From contig OZ024892.1 of the NCBI GenBank assembly GCA_964017195.1, positions 18,264,704 to 18,328,703 of the forward strand: a stretch of 64,000 nucleotides of DNA, given 5' to 3'. The stretch is from Siderastrea radians (taxonomy: Eukaryota; Cnidaria; Anthozoa; Scleractinia; Rhizangiidae). The notes below the pieces were generated by a model. The model had not been told where the DNA came from, did not search any database, and saw nothing but the letters and a program-made list of their open reading frames with translations. The position numbers and the translations under genes are program-made. Position 1 is the first letter of the stretch. The number at the start of each line of letters is the position of its first letter. Positions 1 to 10,900 of the stretch are shown here, piece by piece.

Positions 1-607
1 AGTTGTTTTATTTCCTAACGAAACACTAGATAAATGACCCAAACAATGTCGCTATCCCTAAAAACAACAGTGGATGTGCTTTCAAAGGTCAATCAAAATA
101 GAGGGTTCTGAAAGCTTCGTGACCACTTGAGGCACAGTTCTTATTGTTAAAAAGAGTAATTTTTGTCCACGTTTACTGTTTTTGTATATTGTACAAATCC
201 GTTGCCGCTGACAGCTGTGAAATAAAAAAAAACTTGCCAATCTTTTGACCAGTTTTAAGTCCACGGAACAAAAGTTATATTTAAAGCAAAATAATGAAAG
301 GAGACGGGGCATTTGTTCAATACTTTTATTGGATTCCGAGGATTCCTGCCACGGGACATCAAATAAGAAGGGCGTTTATTCAATATAACGTCGCTGCATT
401 TTTAAAAAAAAAAATTATGTTCTCTGGCTGGGGCCAGAACATGAGCAAAGGTCCCCCCCACGGGCCGTTAATTAATTTTAAATATTTATTTCATTTTCCT
501 TTATCTTTTTAAATCCAATATGGATTTTTTTAAATTTTTAATTTCTGTAGTTATTCCGAGGATTCCGGGATTCCGGCATTCCGGCATTCTGTGTTTTCCA
601 AATTACC
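1..607 (+). mobile_element. TE1 copy a, right part (left end outside window)
   Basis: This is the right-hand part of a ~1.0-kb element present six times in the window. The right end reads, on the minus strand, GGTAATTTGGAAAACAC, the same 17 bases that open the left end of the complete copies, so the element has terminal inverted repeats. The arms (about 80 bp) are built of 8-9-bp tandem units of the GGAATNCC type; this copy has two GATTCC units in its right arm. The interior holds a 76-codon minus-strand open frame (82-312) that I do not recognise and do not consider a gene. The first base after the element is 608, in SatA. Plus orientation is arbitrary, but all six copies share it. No transposase is visible, so the element is non-autonomous. 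Confidence 0.8.
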
Positions 608-702
608 AATGAGCCAACTGGTTCAAATGGCCCAACCATATCAAATGACTCAACCAGTTCAAATAACCCAACCATATCAAATGAGCCAAGCGGCTCAAAT
701 AA
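608..702 (+). repeat. SatA, short stretch between TE1 a and the hAT element
   Basis: About five 18-bp SatA units. The order of variants matches the sequence right of TE1 copies b, c, d and e, where it continues uninterrupted. Here it is cut by the hAT insertion, whose left target duplication is 703-710. Confidence 0.9.
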
Positions 703-760
703 GCCAATTCCAGGGGCGGGGGAGAACACTTGACTACGCCTGGGACTTTTTTTGTGGTCG

Positions 761-793
761 GATGATCCACCGAAAATTGACGTCACATCCGGT
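761..793 (+). repeat. Subterminal inverted repeat of the hAT element, left
   Basis: A 33-bp sequence starting 50 bp inside the left end and repeated without mismatch, inverted, at 5495-5527. It contains the palindrome TGACGTCA, the consensus site of CREB/ATF factors. Subterminal repeats in hAT elements commonly bind transposase; a promoter role is also possible. Neither can be tested from sequence. Confidence 0.9.
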
Positions 794-1026
794 CCAAAAA
801 CAGCCTTTTTCTTCCGCGGGCGGGAAAATCAAAATTGACGGCGACAGTTTCGTTCAGTTGGTGAGTACAATAGCCATATTTTTTCATCGGCGATAAATTT
901 TCCTGTTACATTTTCGTGACAATGAAATGAAATATGTACTCTTTCCTTTCATTTGATTAGTGAAGAGATTATTCTAAATAAAGGTTTATAAACTGCGTTG
1001 TTTTCGAGCGTTCTTTTGTAAGGAAA

Positions 1027-1091
1027 ATGGCGGCTTTGTCTCCCTCGAATTTCACAGGATTCGGAAAATCAGTTAAAATGATGACTTCAAG
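1027..1091 (+). other. Exon-like sequence: ATG and 5' splice site inside the hAT element
   Basis: An ATG in good context (GGAAAATGG) opens 21 codons starting MAALSPSNFTGFGK and ending at AAG|GTGAGTA, a strong donor at 1092. A second GTGAGT at 861 could end an untranslated first exon. It looks like the 5' coding exon of an animal gene reading into the element. No matching acceptor or downstream exon could be identified. It could be part of the element's own split gene, a captured host exon, or chance. Confidence 0.35.
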
Positions 1092-2773
1092 GTGAGTAAT
1101 TCTTTATTTAAATAGCCTATGTTGTAGAATAAGACTCCTTTTAACAAAACATCGCAAATACGGCGTTTCTAACAAGTGGGAACCCCATTAACACTCTTTG
1201 TTTTTTAGAGAGACTGTTCACAAGACAGAATCTGAAACAATACTCCTTGTGGTGCTTTGTCGCTGTTGACCGCCAAGACTTCCCTTTACCTGTTTTCTTT
1301 TCTTTTTTTCTATATTATTAAATTCTCAATATATAATTGATCTACATCACAAGTGACCACATCATAAGACAAACAATAACGCCTTATTATTATTGTCCTA
1401 TTAAGTATTTTTATACATTTTGATTACTTAATTGTGCACACTACTAGTAACAGCTTACTAATTTCATAATTAAACTGCTACATAAAAGCTGTCTTTATTA
1501 AAGCCAGATGCTGACTGAAGTCAATCTGTCAGCTTATTCATCGCACAGTCCTTATTTGTAATCATCCACTGATACTGTGGTTGTGGACAGAAGACTTACA
1601 AATCAAGGAATCAACCAGTAACCTTATACAAAAAGGTCAAGTTCAAGCAACCCATCCTGATCATAAGGGTCGTGAATATTTTTTACCAACAGATTTGCCT
1701 GACAGATAATCAAGACTAACAATTAAGTGTAGCCCCAACCTACTGTATACATAACTGTACTGGGAATTACAAACTGGTTTCTGTATGGTAATGTCATTTA
1801 TGGTCAACTACACATAATGGATGATGAGCAATATCTTTCCCTACACTTTGGATACTGGTTACATGAATGATGTGTAGGTCCAGAAAATATCTTTACTCCC
1901 TCCACAGAAGGTTTTTCTGTTTTGCCCCCCCCCCCCAAGAGATTTCAGCTTAGCTTCATACTTTGCTTCTAAAATTTTGCCTTTTGAGAGCCCCTTTCCC
2001 CTAGGAATTTCCAACGACCTTCCATGTGGTGGGTATGGATTTTTTTTCTGGAACTACACAATAACTATGACACAACACCAGATGAGTACTGTTGCTGGTT
2101 AACAAATGTTTGAGACTACACATCTGTTGAGTAGAACACAGGAAAAGAGACTGACAAATTTTCAACATCATCATGCATCCGTGGTTATTATTATGGATGA
2201 CTGTTGACAGTATCTCATCATACCGTACAAGTTGTTGTGGTAGCACAACACTGTTTCTGTTGCTGAGTAACAAATTTTATGGACAGCAACTGATATACAG
2301 GTATTCATGTGCTACATGTCACTACTACTATAATGATGGCTAACAATGTTAACAAACACAGTTCAAAAGAATTACATGGATCTGGGCTCAGAAACCAACA
2401 TCTCTTCCTCCGTTGTATGCTGCAGGTCATGTTTCCTTACATGTCAGACCCAGCCACTTTATTGAAAGGAAAGCAATAAATCTTTGTGTCCAGCATGCTA
2501 ATCAAAGGGAAAAATCCTATCTGCAACGAAAGTACTCATCTCAGCGAGAAACCTTTGCAGGCTCAGGAATCTCACAAGAATAGTCCCAAACTATGTGTTG
2601 AAAGCAACTTTAGGAGTCTTCACAGCCATCTAGATCAAAAATGAAACAGTTAAAAAACAAATATTGCTCATTTTCTATTCATTACAAGAACTGCTAGATA
2701 TTATATCTACATTATTAATCATTTAGCAAATACATGTAGATGTATGTGATAGTACAATGATAATGTACATGAT

Positions 2774-2914
2774 ATTAACATAGTTACATACTTGGGCTTA
2801 CTCAATTTTGTTTTTGTTATATGTTTTTATTCATGAATCTGAACATGCAACTATGTAACTGTATGCAAATAAGCTAAAGATTTGATACTAATTACATGAA
2901 TGCTATAGATTTTA
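2774..2914 (+). repeat. Direct repeat 1 inside the hAT element
   Basis: An AT-rich ~140-bp segment containing GTTACATACTTGGGC and AAGCTAAAGATTT. It is repeated with many small differences at 3170-3317. The TTAA-flanked MITE begins right at its end. Confidence 0.75.
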
Positions 2915-3131
2915 TTAACCCCTTTACTCCGGGAGTCAATTATGGAGACATGTGATGTAGTGCTAACTTTTGAGTCTGTGGATGAAATCCTATGGTGTGA
3001 CCATTCAAATGAAATCTCTTTGGCAGTACTTTCGCAGGGTACTGTTTGTTTCGGGGGATTTGAAAAAAAAATTAAATTTAGCATATTCTTGAATTTTAAA
3101 TTTTGGCCACTACTAGGGGTGAAAGGGTTAA
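2915..3131. mobile_element. TTAA-flanked MITE (piggyBac-like), 217 bp
   Basis: Bounded by TTAA at 2915-2918 and 3128-3131. The inner ends are inverted: CCCCTTTACTCC on the left, and on the minus strand CCCTTTCACCCC at the right. TTAA duplications with CCCTTT ends are typical of piggyBac-type MITEs. There is no transposase. The small open frames on both strands are by-products. Confidence 0.65.
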
Positions 3132-3169
3132 GTAAATGTCTGTGATAACACATGACAAATATCTACCTG

Positions 3170-3317
3170 ACATTAAAATAGTTACATACTTGGGCTTTTG
3201 GTTACTCAATTTTATTTTTGTTATACATTTGTATTCACAAATCTGAACGTGTATGTACCTATACGTAAGATTAATAAGCTAAAGATTTAATACTAATTAC
3301 ATGAATGCAATAGATTT
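3170..3317 (+). repeat. Direct repeat 2 inside the hAT element
   Basis: Second, diverged copy of 2774-2914; the shared order is GTTACATACTTGGGC, then ATCTGAAC, AAGCTAAAGATTT, and CTAATTACATGAATGC. The spacing of about 396 bp includes the 217-bp MITE, so the original tandem period was about 180 bp. Confidence 0.75.
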
Positions 3318-3752
3318 ACCTAAAGTTAAGGGTTGGTATGTTTTCTACATGAAGAGACTTGGTAGAAGTCAATGTGTTGTAACAAAATCAAACAACTACA
3401 GCAGGCAAAGTGCAGACAATGTGTAGCCTCAGGTGTAAAAATTCATTGAAAAAAAAACATTTTTTTAAAGAGCAGAAATGGATAGGTCTTAAAATTGGGA
3501 CTACCAATAGTTGAAAGACAATATTTATGTCCTAGTGTAACAAGACCTTTAGGACAGAATGTCACATGACAAAGTTGACACCAAAGAATATGAAATTCAT
3601 GACAGCTAGGGTGCACATAGAATGCTTTATACTTGAATGAGCAGCTACAATTGTCCATGTAGATCACATGTGGATGACAAATACCACTGTCTATCCTTGC
3701 AGTTGAAAGTACATGTACAAATGTAGTAACCAATGCCAATAAAGACATTGTA

Positions 3753-4160
3753 CAGTACCATTCAAAAGTAAGCTGACAGTTTGTTGTGTCTCAATTCTTG
3801 ACTAGCTACTCATTACTCAATTCCTGCATGAATTAAGTACCGAAGACTAGAATCGAGACTAACACAACACTATTCCAATTCGCACAAATCCAAAATCGAG
3901 TTTGAGTTAATTATGTATAGAGCTGAAACGTTTTGAAATGTGGGGAAAGATAATCTTTTTTGGTTTTGGTTTAGTTTGTTTTGATGTTTTATTGAGACAC
4001 GAGGCAAACACCCGAAACTGAACAAAGGCTGTTCCGGTTGGGTGATTTGGGCAGGAATCAAGTATTGTGAATCAAAAATCAATTATAGAGTCTCGATTCT
4101 CAATACTTGATTCATGTGAGGATCAAGTATTGAGTGTCAACTTACTTTTGAATGGTGCTG
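3753..4160. mobile_element. Tc1/mariner-type MITE, 408 bp
   Basis: The left end reads CAGTACCATTCAAAAGTAAG. The right end, on the minus strand, reads CAGCACCATTCAAAAGTAAG, one mismatch in 20, and the match continues a few bases. TA dinucleotides flank it at 3751-3752 and 4161-4162, as expected for Tc1/mariner insertion. The interior has several copies of a TCAAGTATTG motif and its complement. No transposase. Confidence 0.75.
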
Positions 4161-4402
4161 TATAATTTGTAGAAAAGTGACCAACTGTTGATGCCTTTGT
4201 ATTTAACTACAAAAACATCAACATCACAAGCAATGTAACACTGGAATTAATTAAAAATTTCAAACAAGCCTGATCAATAAAGGACTATTTCCTTTTCTTG
4301 TAGTAATATAAAGGGAATACACGTATATTAAAAGGGCAAGGTAGCTAGATAATCCCGCAATTATGTCGACAATTTGTATTGGTAATCCCAATCTTAAACA
4401 TA

Positions 4403-4559
4403 CAGTGGAATCCCGATTTTTTGAACCTCCTGGGGAAAAGGGAATTGGTTTGAATTATCTGGGGGTTTGAAAAATCGGGGCAAAATTACAGTGTTTGACT
4501 AGGAAAGGGAAGCCAGTTTTCAGAAACCGAGAGCTTGAAAATCAGGATTCTACTTTCTG
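4403..4559. mobile_element. Possible pogo/Tigger-like MITE, about 157 bp
   Basis: The left end CAGTGGAATCCCGATTTTTT follows a TA. The right end on the minus strand, CAGAAAGTAGAATCCTGATT, matches it imperfectly with a three-base insertion after CAG. A further inverted copy of the GGTTTGAAAAATCGGG type lies inside. The right TA duplication is not clean, so the exact border is uncertain. Confidence 0.45.
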
Positions 4560-4792
4560 TTATTACAACGCTGGTTTGTTCGTCTCACCATCCCTACTTC
4601 CCCTTCCCCCCCCCCTCTCCCCCCAACCTTGGAATCGCTCAATCAGATAAAATTCATTCATTAATTATGCAGTTCTCTTTATTCAGACTTCTTTTAAAAC
4701 AACGAAACACAAAAAATACATTCCCATAGAAAAACAAATTGTGTCTACCCATCATCGTAAAACGGAAACTTCGAAAACACAAGACTACTAAC

Positions 4793-4949
4793 CTCGAGTC
4801 TGCTTGAGTACACAGATGTCTGCCACATCAGGAGTGCTTCTAAACATGTCCGCGGTTGGTTTCGATACTGCTTCCAGCACTTTTCTGCGAGTGTTAATTA
4901 CCTTCCCAGTGTTAACACAACATACTGTGACTACCGACGTTTTCTTCAT
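4793..4949 (-). other. Exon-like sequence with 5' splice site, inside the hAT element
   Basis: Minus-strand ATG at 4949 opens 52 codons beginning MKKTSVVTVCCVNTGKVINT and running through an RRKVLEAVSK stretch up to CGAG|GTTAGT, a possible donor at 4792; without splicing the frame meets TAG directly after. A tandem diverged copy at 5067-5240 has its own ATG (5162) and keeps the peptide GKVINTRRKVLE, with two codons differing silently. It faces the exon-like sequence at 1027-1091, so both read inward. I do not recognise the protein. Confidence 0.35.
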
Positions 4950-5240
4950 TGTATTATACTCGGGATAGACTATTTTAATTTACGATTCCTTTGAATCAAG
5001 GGTCACGAGAGGCAAAAGTTTGAGCGGCTCCGTTAGAGACGATATCAGGTATCACTGTGCAGAGTAGTTTCGATAGAGTAGGACTTCCAGCACTTTACGT
5101 CGAGTGTTAATTACCTTCCCGATGTTAACAATCCAAACTGTTACTGCTGGCGTTTTCTTCATTATATTTCAAGCATCATAGGCTATTTAAATTGACAATT
5201 ACACTGAATCAGGAGTCACGAGAAGCAAAAGTTTGATCCG
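4858..5240. repeat. Diverged tandem pair, about 210-bp period, in the hAT element
   Basis: Copy 1 is about 4858-5030 and copy 2 about 5067-5240. Shared blocks in order are TTTCGATA, CTTCCAGCACTTT, GAGTGTTAATTACCTTCCC, CGTTTTCTTCATT, and GTCACGAGA followed by GCAAAAGTTTGA. The divergence exceeds that between the satellite blocks, so this duplication is older. Confidence 0.8.
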
Positions 5241-5494
5241 CACATGTATTGAAAATTGCGACACACTCGCCATGACATTGCACGAAGCTGCCTGGAAAAT
5301 GCCATCAAAACTGTACTAAACATTTCTGTTTTGCCAATATATCGGCTGAAATAGATAATCCAGTAACTTTGTAACATCTCTGGTATTCAAGATAAGCAAT
5401 TGCGTGTCAGTGGTGGTCACAAGAAAGAAGAAACCATAAACTCCCGAGCGTCCATCTTGCAACTCACTGAGCGAGCTGCTCGCCGATTTTTGAA

Positions 5495-5527
5495 ACCGGA
5501 TGTGACGTCAATTTTCGGTGGATCATC
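5495..5527 (-). repeat. Subterminal inverted repeat of the hAT element, right
   Basis: Exact inverted copy of 761-793, ending 38 bp inside the right end and also containing TGACGTCA. Because the outer TIR is short and imperfect while this inner repeat is exact over 33 bp, the inner repeat seems to have been kept more strictly. Confidence 0.9.
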
Positions 5528-5573
5528 AGGTCACGAAAATTGGCGAAGTTTGCTTCCCCCCCCTGGCCAATTC

Positions 5574-6948
5574 AGATCAATAAACCAACCAGATAAAATG
5601 ACCCATCCATGTCAAATGACCGAACAAGTTCAATAACCCAACCATATCAAATGAGCCAACCGGCTCAAATAAGCCTGTCATATCAAATAAGCCAACCAGG
5701 TCAAATGATCAAACTAGGTGAAATGGGCCAACCGGTCAAAATGGCCCAACAATATCAAATGACCCAACCAGTTCAAATGGCCCAACGATATCAAATGACC
5801 CAACAGGTTCAAATGTCCCAACCAGTTCAAATCGCCCAACCATATCAAATGAGCCAACCGACTCAAATAATGCCAATCATATCAAATAAACCAACCAGAT
5901 CAAATGACCCAACCATATCAAATCACACAACCATATCAAATGACGCAAAAGGTTCAAATGACCCAACCAGTACAAATGGCTCAACCATATCAAATAACCC
6001 AAGCGGTTCAAATGACCCAACCATATCACATGACCCAACACGTTTAAATGACCCAATCAGTTCAAGGGGCCCAACCATATCAATTGACTAAACCGGTTGA
6101 AATGGCCCAACCATATCGAATGAGCCAACCATATCAAATAAGCCAACCAGATGAAATGACCCAACCATATCAAATAATCCAGTTGCTTTAAATGGCAAAA
6201 CCATATCAAATCAAATGAGCCAACTGGTTCAAATGACCCAACCATATCACATGACCCAACACGTTTAAATAACCCAATCAGTTCAAATGGCCCAACTGGT
6301 TCAAATGGCCCAACCATATCAAATGAGCAAACCGGTTCAAATGGCCCAACCATATCGAATGAGCCAACCATATCAAATGAGCCAACCAGATCAAATGACC
6401 CAACCATAAGAAATGACCCAACCGTTTCAGATTACCCAACCAGTTCAAATGAGCCAAGAGGTTATAATGACACAAACATATCAAATGAGCCAACTGGTTC
6501 AAATGACCCAACCATATCAAATGACTCAACCAGTTCAAATGGCCCAACCATATCAAATGAGCCAAGCGGCTCAAATAAGCCAATTGAGATCAATAAGCCA
6601 ACCAGAACAAATGACCCATCCATATCAAATAATCCAATTGGTTTAAATGGCAAACCCAGATCAAATCAAATGAGCCAACCAGTTCAAATGACCCAACAAT
6701 ATCAAATGACCCAGCTGGTGAAAATGGCCCAACCATGTCAAATGACCCAACCGGTTCAAATGGCCCAGGCATATTAAACGAGCCAACCGAATCAAATGAC
6801 GCGGCGATATCAAATGAGCCACCCAATTGAAATGACCCAACCATATCAAATGAGCCAATCGGTTCAAATGGCCCAACCATATAAAATGACCCAACCAGTT
6901 GAAATAAGCCAAGAGCGTAAAAAGACCCAAACACATCAAATGAGCCAA
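5574..6948 (+). repeat. SatA 18/36-bp satellite
   Basis: Tandem 18-mers alternate between CAAATGRCCCAACCATAT and CAAATGRCCCAACCRGTT, giving a 36-bp dimer; the first part of each 18-mer varies between TGACCC, TGGCCC, TGAGCC and TAAGCC. As 18 is a multiple of three, the frame reading QPYQMT/QPVQMA, its neighbour SNDPTG/SNGPTI, and minus frames FDMVGP/FEPVGS and HLIWLG/HLNRLG stay open by construction. The third frame on each strand meets TGA in nearly every unit. This stretch starts with the sequence found after all TE1 copies. Confidence 0.95.
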
Positions 6949-7954
6949 GGTAATTTGGAAAACACGGAATGCCGAATGCCGGAATTCCCGGAATCCCGGA
7001 ATCCTCGGAATAACTACAAAAAATAAATTCATAAAATTAAATTAAATTCATGACAGTTCCAAGTGTTGGCGCCTAGGACGTGCGCAAGATTATTACCATG
7101 CAACCATGACCTGCAGTAAATACCGAAATCCTGGTTTTAAAACAGAATTGCACCTTACAGGCGTTGCTGGAAGGTTGGAAGGCGGACTTGTTCTTACAAA
7201 TGAACTGTGGCGGGAGCTTTGGGAAAGGTTTGGGCAAGCAATATTTTACTAGTTTTGAGCATCATCAAACCAAACAAAATTGAAAACCCACAGTGAAATA
7301 TACAGCGTGACAATACAACCTCTTAGGACGAGTTGTTTTATTTCCTAACGAAACACTAGATAAATGACCCAAACAATGTCGCTATCCCTAAAAACAACAG
7401 TGGATGTGCTTTCAAAGGTCAATCAAAATAGAGGGTTCTGAAAGCTTCGTGACCACTTGAGGCACAGTTCTTATTGTTAAAAAGAGTAATTTTTGTCCAC
7501 GTTTACTGTTTTTGTGTATTGTGCAAATCCGTTGCCGCTGACAGCTGTGAAATAAAAAAAAACTTGCCAATCTTTTGACCAGTTTTAAGTCCACGGAACA
7601 AAAGTTATATTTAAGGCAAAATAATTAAAGGAGACGGGGCATTTGTTCAATACTTTTATTGGATTCCGAGGATTCCTGCCACGGGACATCAAATAAGAAG
7701 GGCGTTTAATCAATATAACGTCGCTGCATTTTTAAAAAAAAAAATTATGTTCTCTGGCTGGGGCCAGAACATGAACAAAGGTCCCCCCCAAGGGCCGTTA
7801 ATTAATTTTAAATATTTATTTCATTTTCCTTTATCTTTTTAAATCCAATATGGATTTTTTTAAATTTTTAATTTCTGTAGTTATTCCGAGGATTCCGGGA
7901 TTCCGGGGATTCCGGGATTCCGGCATTCCGGCATTCTGTGTTTTCCAAATTACC
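6949..7954 (+). mobile_element. TE1 copy b, complete, 1006 bp
   Basis: Starts GGTAATTTGG and ends CCAAATTACC. AATGAGCCAA lies on both sides (6939-6948 and 7955-7964), giving a 10-bp apparent target duplication. The left arm has one GGAATGCC followed by a unit lacking one G; the right arm has four GATTCC units. Ten-bp duplications with long TIRs would suit a Mutator-like element, but no transposase supports this. Confidence 0.85.
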
Positions 7955-10900
7955 AATGAGCCAACTGGTTCAAATGGCCCAACCATATCAAATGACTCAA
8001 CCAGTTCAAATAACCCAACCATATCAAATGAGCCAAGCGGCTCAAATAAGCCAATTCAGATCAAATAAACCAATCAGATAAAATGACCCATCCATCTCAA
8101 ATGACCCAACAGGTTCAATAACCCAACCATATCAAATGAGCCAACCGGCTCAAATAAGCCTGTCATATCAAATAAGCCAACCAGGTCAAATGATCAAACT
8201 ACGTGAAATGGGCCAACCGGTCAAAATGGCCCAACAATATCAAATGACCCAACCAGTTCAAATGGCCCAACGATATCAAATGACCCAACAGGTTCAAATG
8301 TCCCAACCAGTTCAAATCGCCCAACCATATCAAATGAGCCAACCGACTCAAATAATGCCAATCATATCAAATAAACCAACCAGATCAAATGACCCAACCA
8401 TATCAATTCACACAACCATATCAAATGACGCAACAGGTTCAAATGACCCAACCAATACAAATGGCTCAACCATATCAAATAACCCAAGCGGTTCAAATGA
8501 CCCAACCATATCACATGACCCAACACGTTTAAATGACCCAATCAGTTCAAGGGGCCCAACCATATCAATTGACTAAGCCGGTTGAAATGGCCCAACCATA
8601 TCGAATGAGCCAACCATATCAAATGAGCCAACCAGATCAAATGACCCAACCATAACAAATAATCCAGTTGCTTTAAATGGCAAAACCATATCAAATCAAA
8701 TGAGCCAACTGGTTCAAATGACCCAACCATATCACATGACCCAACACGTTTAAATGACCCAATCAGTTCAAATGGCCCAACTGGTTCAAATGGCCCAACC
8801 ATATCAAATGAGCAAACCGGTTCAAATGGCCCAACCATATCGAATGAGCCAACCATATCAAATGGCCCAACTATATCAAATGAGCCAAGCGGCTCAAATA
8901 AGCCAATTGAGATCAATAAGCCAACCAGAACAAATGACCCATCCATATCAAATAATCCAATTGGTTTATATTTCAAACCCATATCAAATCAAATGAGCCA
9001 ACCGGTTCAAATGACCCAACAATATCAAATGACCCAGCTGGTGAAAATAGCCCAACCATGTCAAATGACCCAACCGGTTCAAATGGCCCAGGCATATTTA
9101 ATGAGCCAACCGAATCAAATGACGCGGCGATATCAAGCGAGCCACCCAATTGAAATGACCCAACCATATCAAATGAGCCAAGCGGCTCAAATAAGCCAAT
9201 TCAGATCAATAAACCAACCAGATCAAATGACCCATCCATATTAAATGAACCAAGAGGTTCAAATGAACCAACCAGTTCAAATTACCCAATCATATCAAAT
9301 CAGCAAACCAGTTCAAATGGCCCAATTATAAAAAATGACCCAACCGTTTCAAATAACCCATACAAGTTCAAATGAGCCAAGAGGTTAAAATGACCCAAAC
9401 ATATCTAATGAGCCAACTGGTTCAAATGGCCCAACCATATCAAATGACCCAACTGGTTCAAATGTCCCAACCGGTTCAAATTGTCCAACCATATCAAATG
9501 AGCCAACCAACTCAAACAAGGCAGTCATATCAAATAAACCAACCAGCTCAAATGACCCAACCAGATCAAATCACACAACCATATCAAATGACGCAAAAGG
9601 TTCAAATGACGCAACCAGTTCAAATGGCTCAACCATATCAAATAACCCAAGCGGTTCAAATGACCCAACCAGTTCAACTGGCAAAACCATGTCAAATGAC
9701 CCAACAGGTTCAAATGACCCAACCATATCACATGACCCAACAGGTTTAAATGACCCAATCAGTTCAATGGGCCCAACCGTATCAAATAACTCAACCGGTT
9801 CAAATGGCCCAACCATAACGAATGAGCGAACCAGCTCAAATAAGCCAACCATATGAAATGAGCCAACCAGATCAAATGACCCAACCATATCAAATAATTC
9901 AATTGGTTTAAATGGCAAAACGATATCAAATCAAATGAGCCAGCTGGTTCAAATGGCCCAATCATAGCAAATGAGCCAAGCGGCTCAAATGACCCAACAA
10001 TATCAAATGACTCAGCTGGTTAAAATGGCCCAACCCTATCAAATGGTTCAAATGGCCCAGGCATATTAAATGAGCCTACCGAATCAAATGACGCAGCCAT
10101 ATCAAATGAGCCACCCAACTGAAATGACCCAACCATATCAAATGAGCCAGCCAAATCAAATGAATCATGTCGGTCATCTGGTTCAAATGGCTCAAAAGGA
10201 TGCATTGACAAAACTGGTTCATAACCATGGTCCATGGGTTGACCTATGCAACCGGCTCAATTGACTTAATCACATCAAATACCCAATCAGCATCAAATGG
10301 CCCAACCGGATCAAATGAGCCAACCATATCAAATGAGCCAACCGGCTCAAATGAGCTAACCGGCCACTTCAAATAACCCAACCATATCAAATGAGTCAAC
10401 TGGTGCAAATGCCCCAATCATATCAAATGTGCAAACCGGTTTAATTAACCCAACCATATCAAATGAGCAAATCGGTTTAAATGACAAACCCGGCTTAAAT
10501 GACCCAACCAGTTTAAATTTCTCAACCTGTTCAAATGGCCTAACCATATCAAATGACCAAACCAATTCAAATGGACCAACTATATCAAATTACCCAACAA
10601 GTTCAAATGGCCCAACCAGTTTAAATGGTCCAATCATATTAAATGACTCAACCGGTTCAAATGGCCGAACCATACAAAATAAGGCAACCGTCTCAAATAA
10701 GCCAATCATATCAAATAAGCTAATCAGATCAAATGAACCAACCAGTTCAAATGACCCGACCATATCAAATGAGCCAACCGGTTCAAATGGCCCAACCATA
10801 AAAAATGACCCAACCAGTTCAAATGAGCCAAGAGGTTAAAATGACCCAAACATATCAAATAAGCCAACTGGTTCAAATGGCCCAACCATATCAAATGGCT

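Larger units (their letters stand above)
711..5565. mobile_element. hAT-type DNA transposon, 4855 bp, probably non-autonomous
   Basis: The ends are imperfect inverted repeats: CAGGGGCGGGGGAGAACACT on the left, and on the minus strand at the right CAGGGGGGGGAAGCAAACTT. Both sides carry the 8-bp direct repeat GCCAATTC (703-710 and 5566-5573). The uninterrupted sequence, with one GCCAATTC followed by AGATCAAATAAACC, is present right of TE1 copies b, c, d and e, so target duplication and empty site are both seen. CAGGG ends with an 8-bp duplication are typical of the hAT superfamily. The interior is AT-rich with two poly-C tracts (about 1924-1937 and 4606-4624). No open frame exceeds about 100 codons, far below the usual hAT transposase (~600 aa), unless it is split over many small exons. 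Exon-like pieces lie near both ends and three MITEs inside. The long stretches between these listed parts (for example 1093-2773) show nothing I can identify. Confidence 0.85.

Noticed and set aside
82..312. 76-codon minus-strand frame conserved in the TE1 copies as a gene
   Set aside because: Conservation is explained by recent copying of the whole unit. The start codon is lost in copy b, no family is recognised, and it is much too short for a transposase.
1921..1940. Poly-C tract as a regulatory or origin feature
   Set aside because: A simple homopolymer run in a non-coding transposon interior; nothing around it supports a function.
5574..6948. CRISPR-like array
   Set aside because: The short repeats are contiguous and have no unique spacers of constant length; the sequence is eukaryotic satellite.
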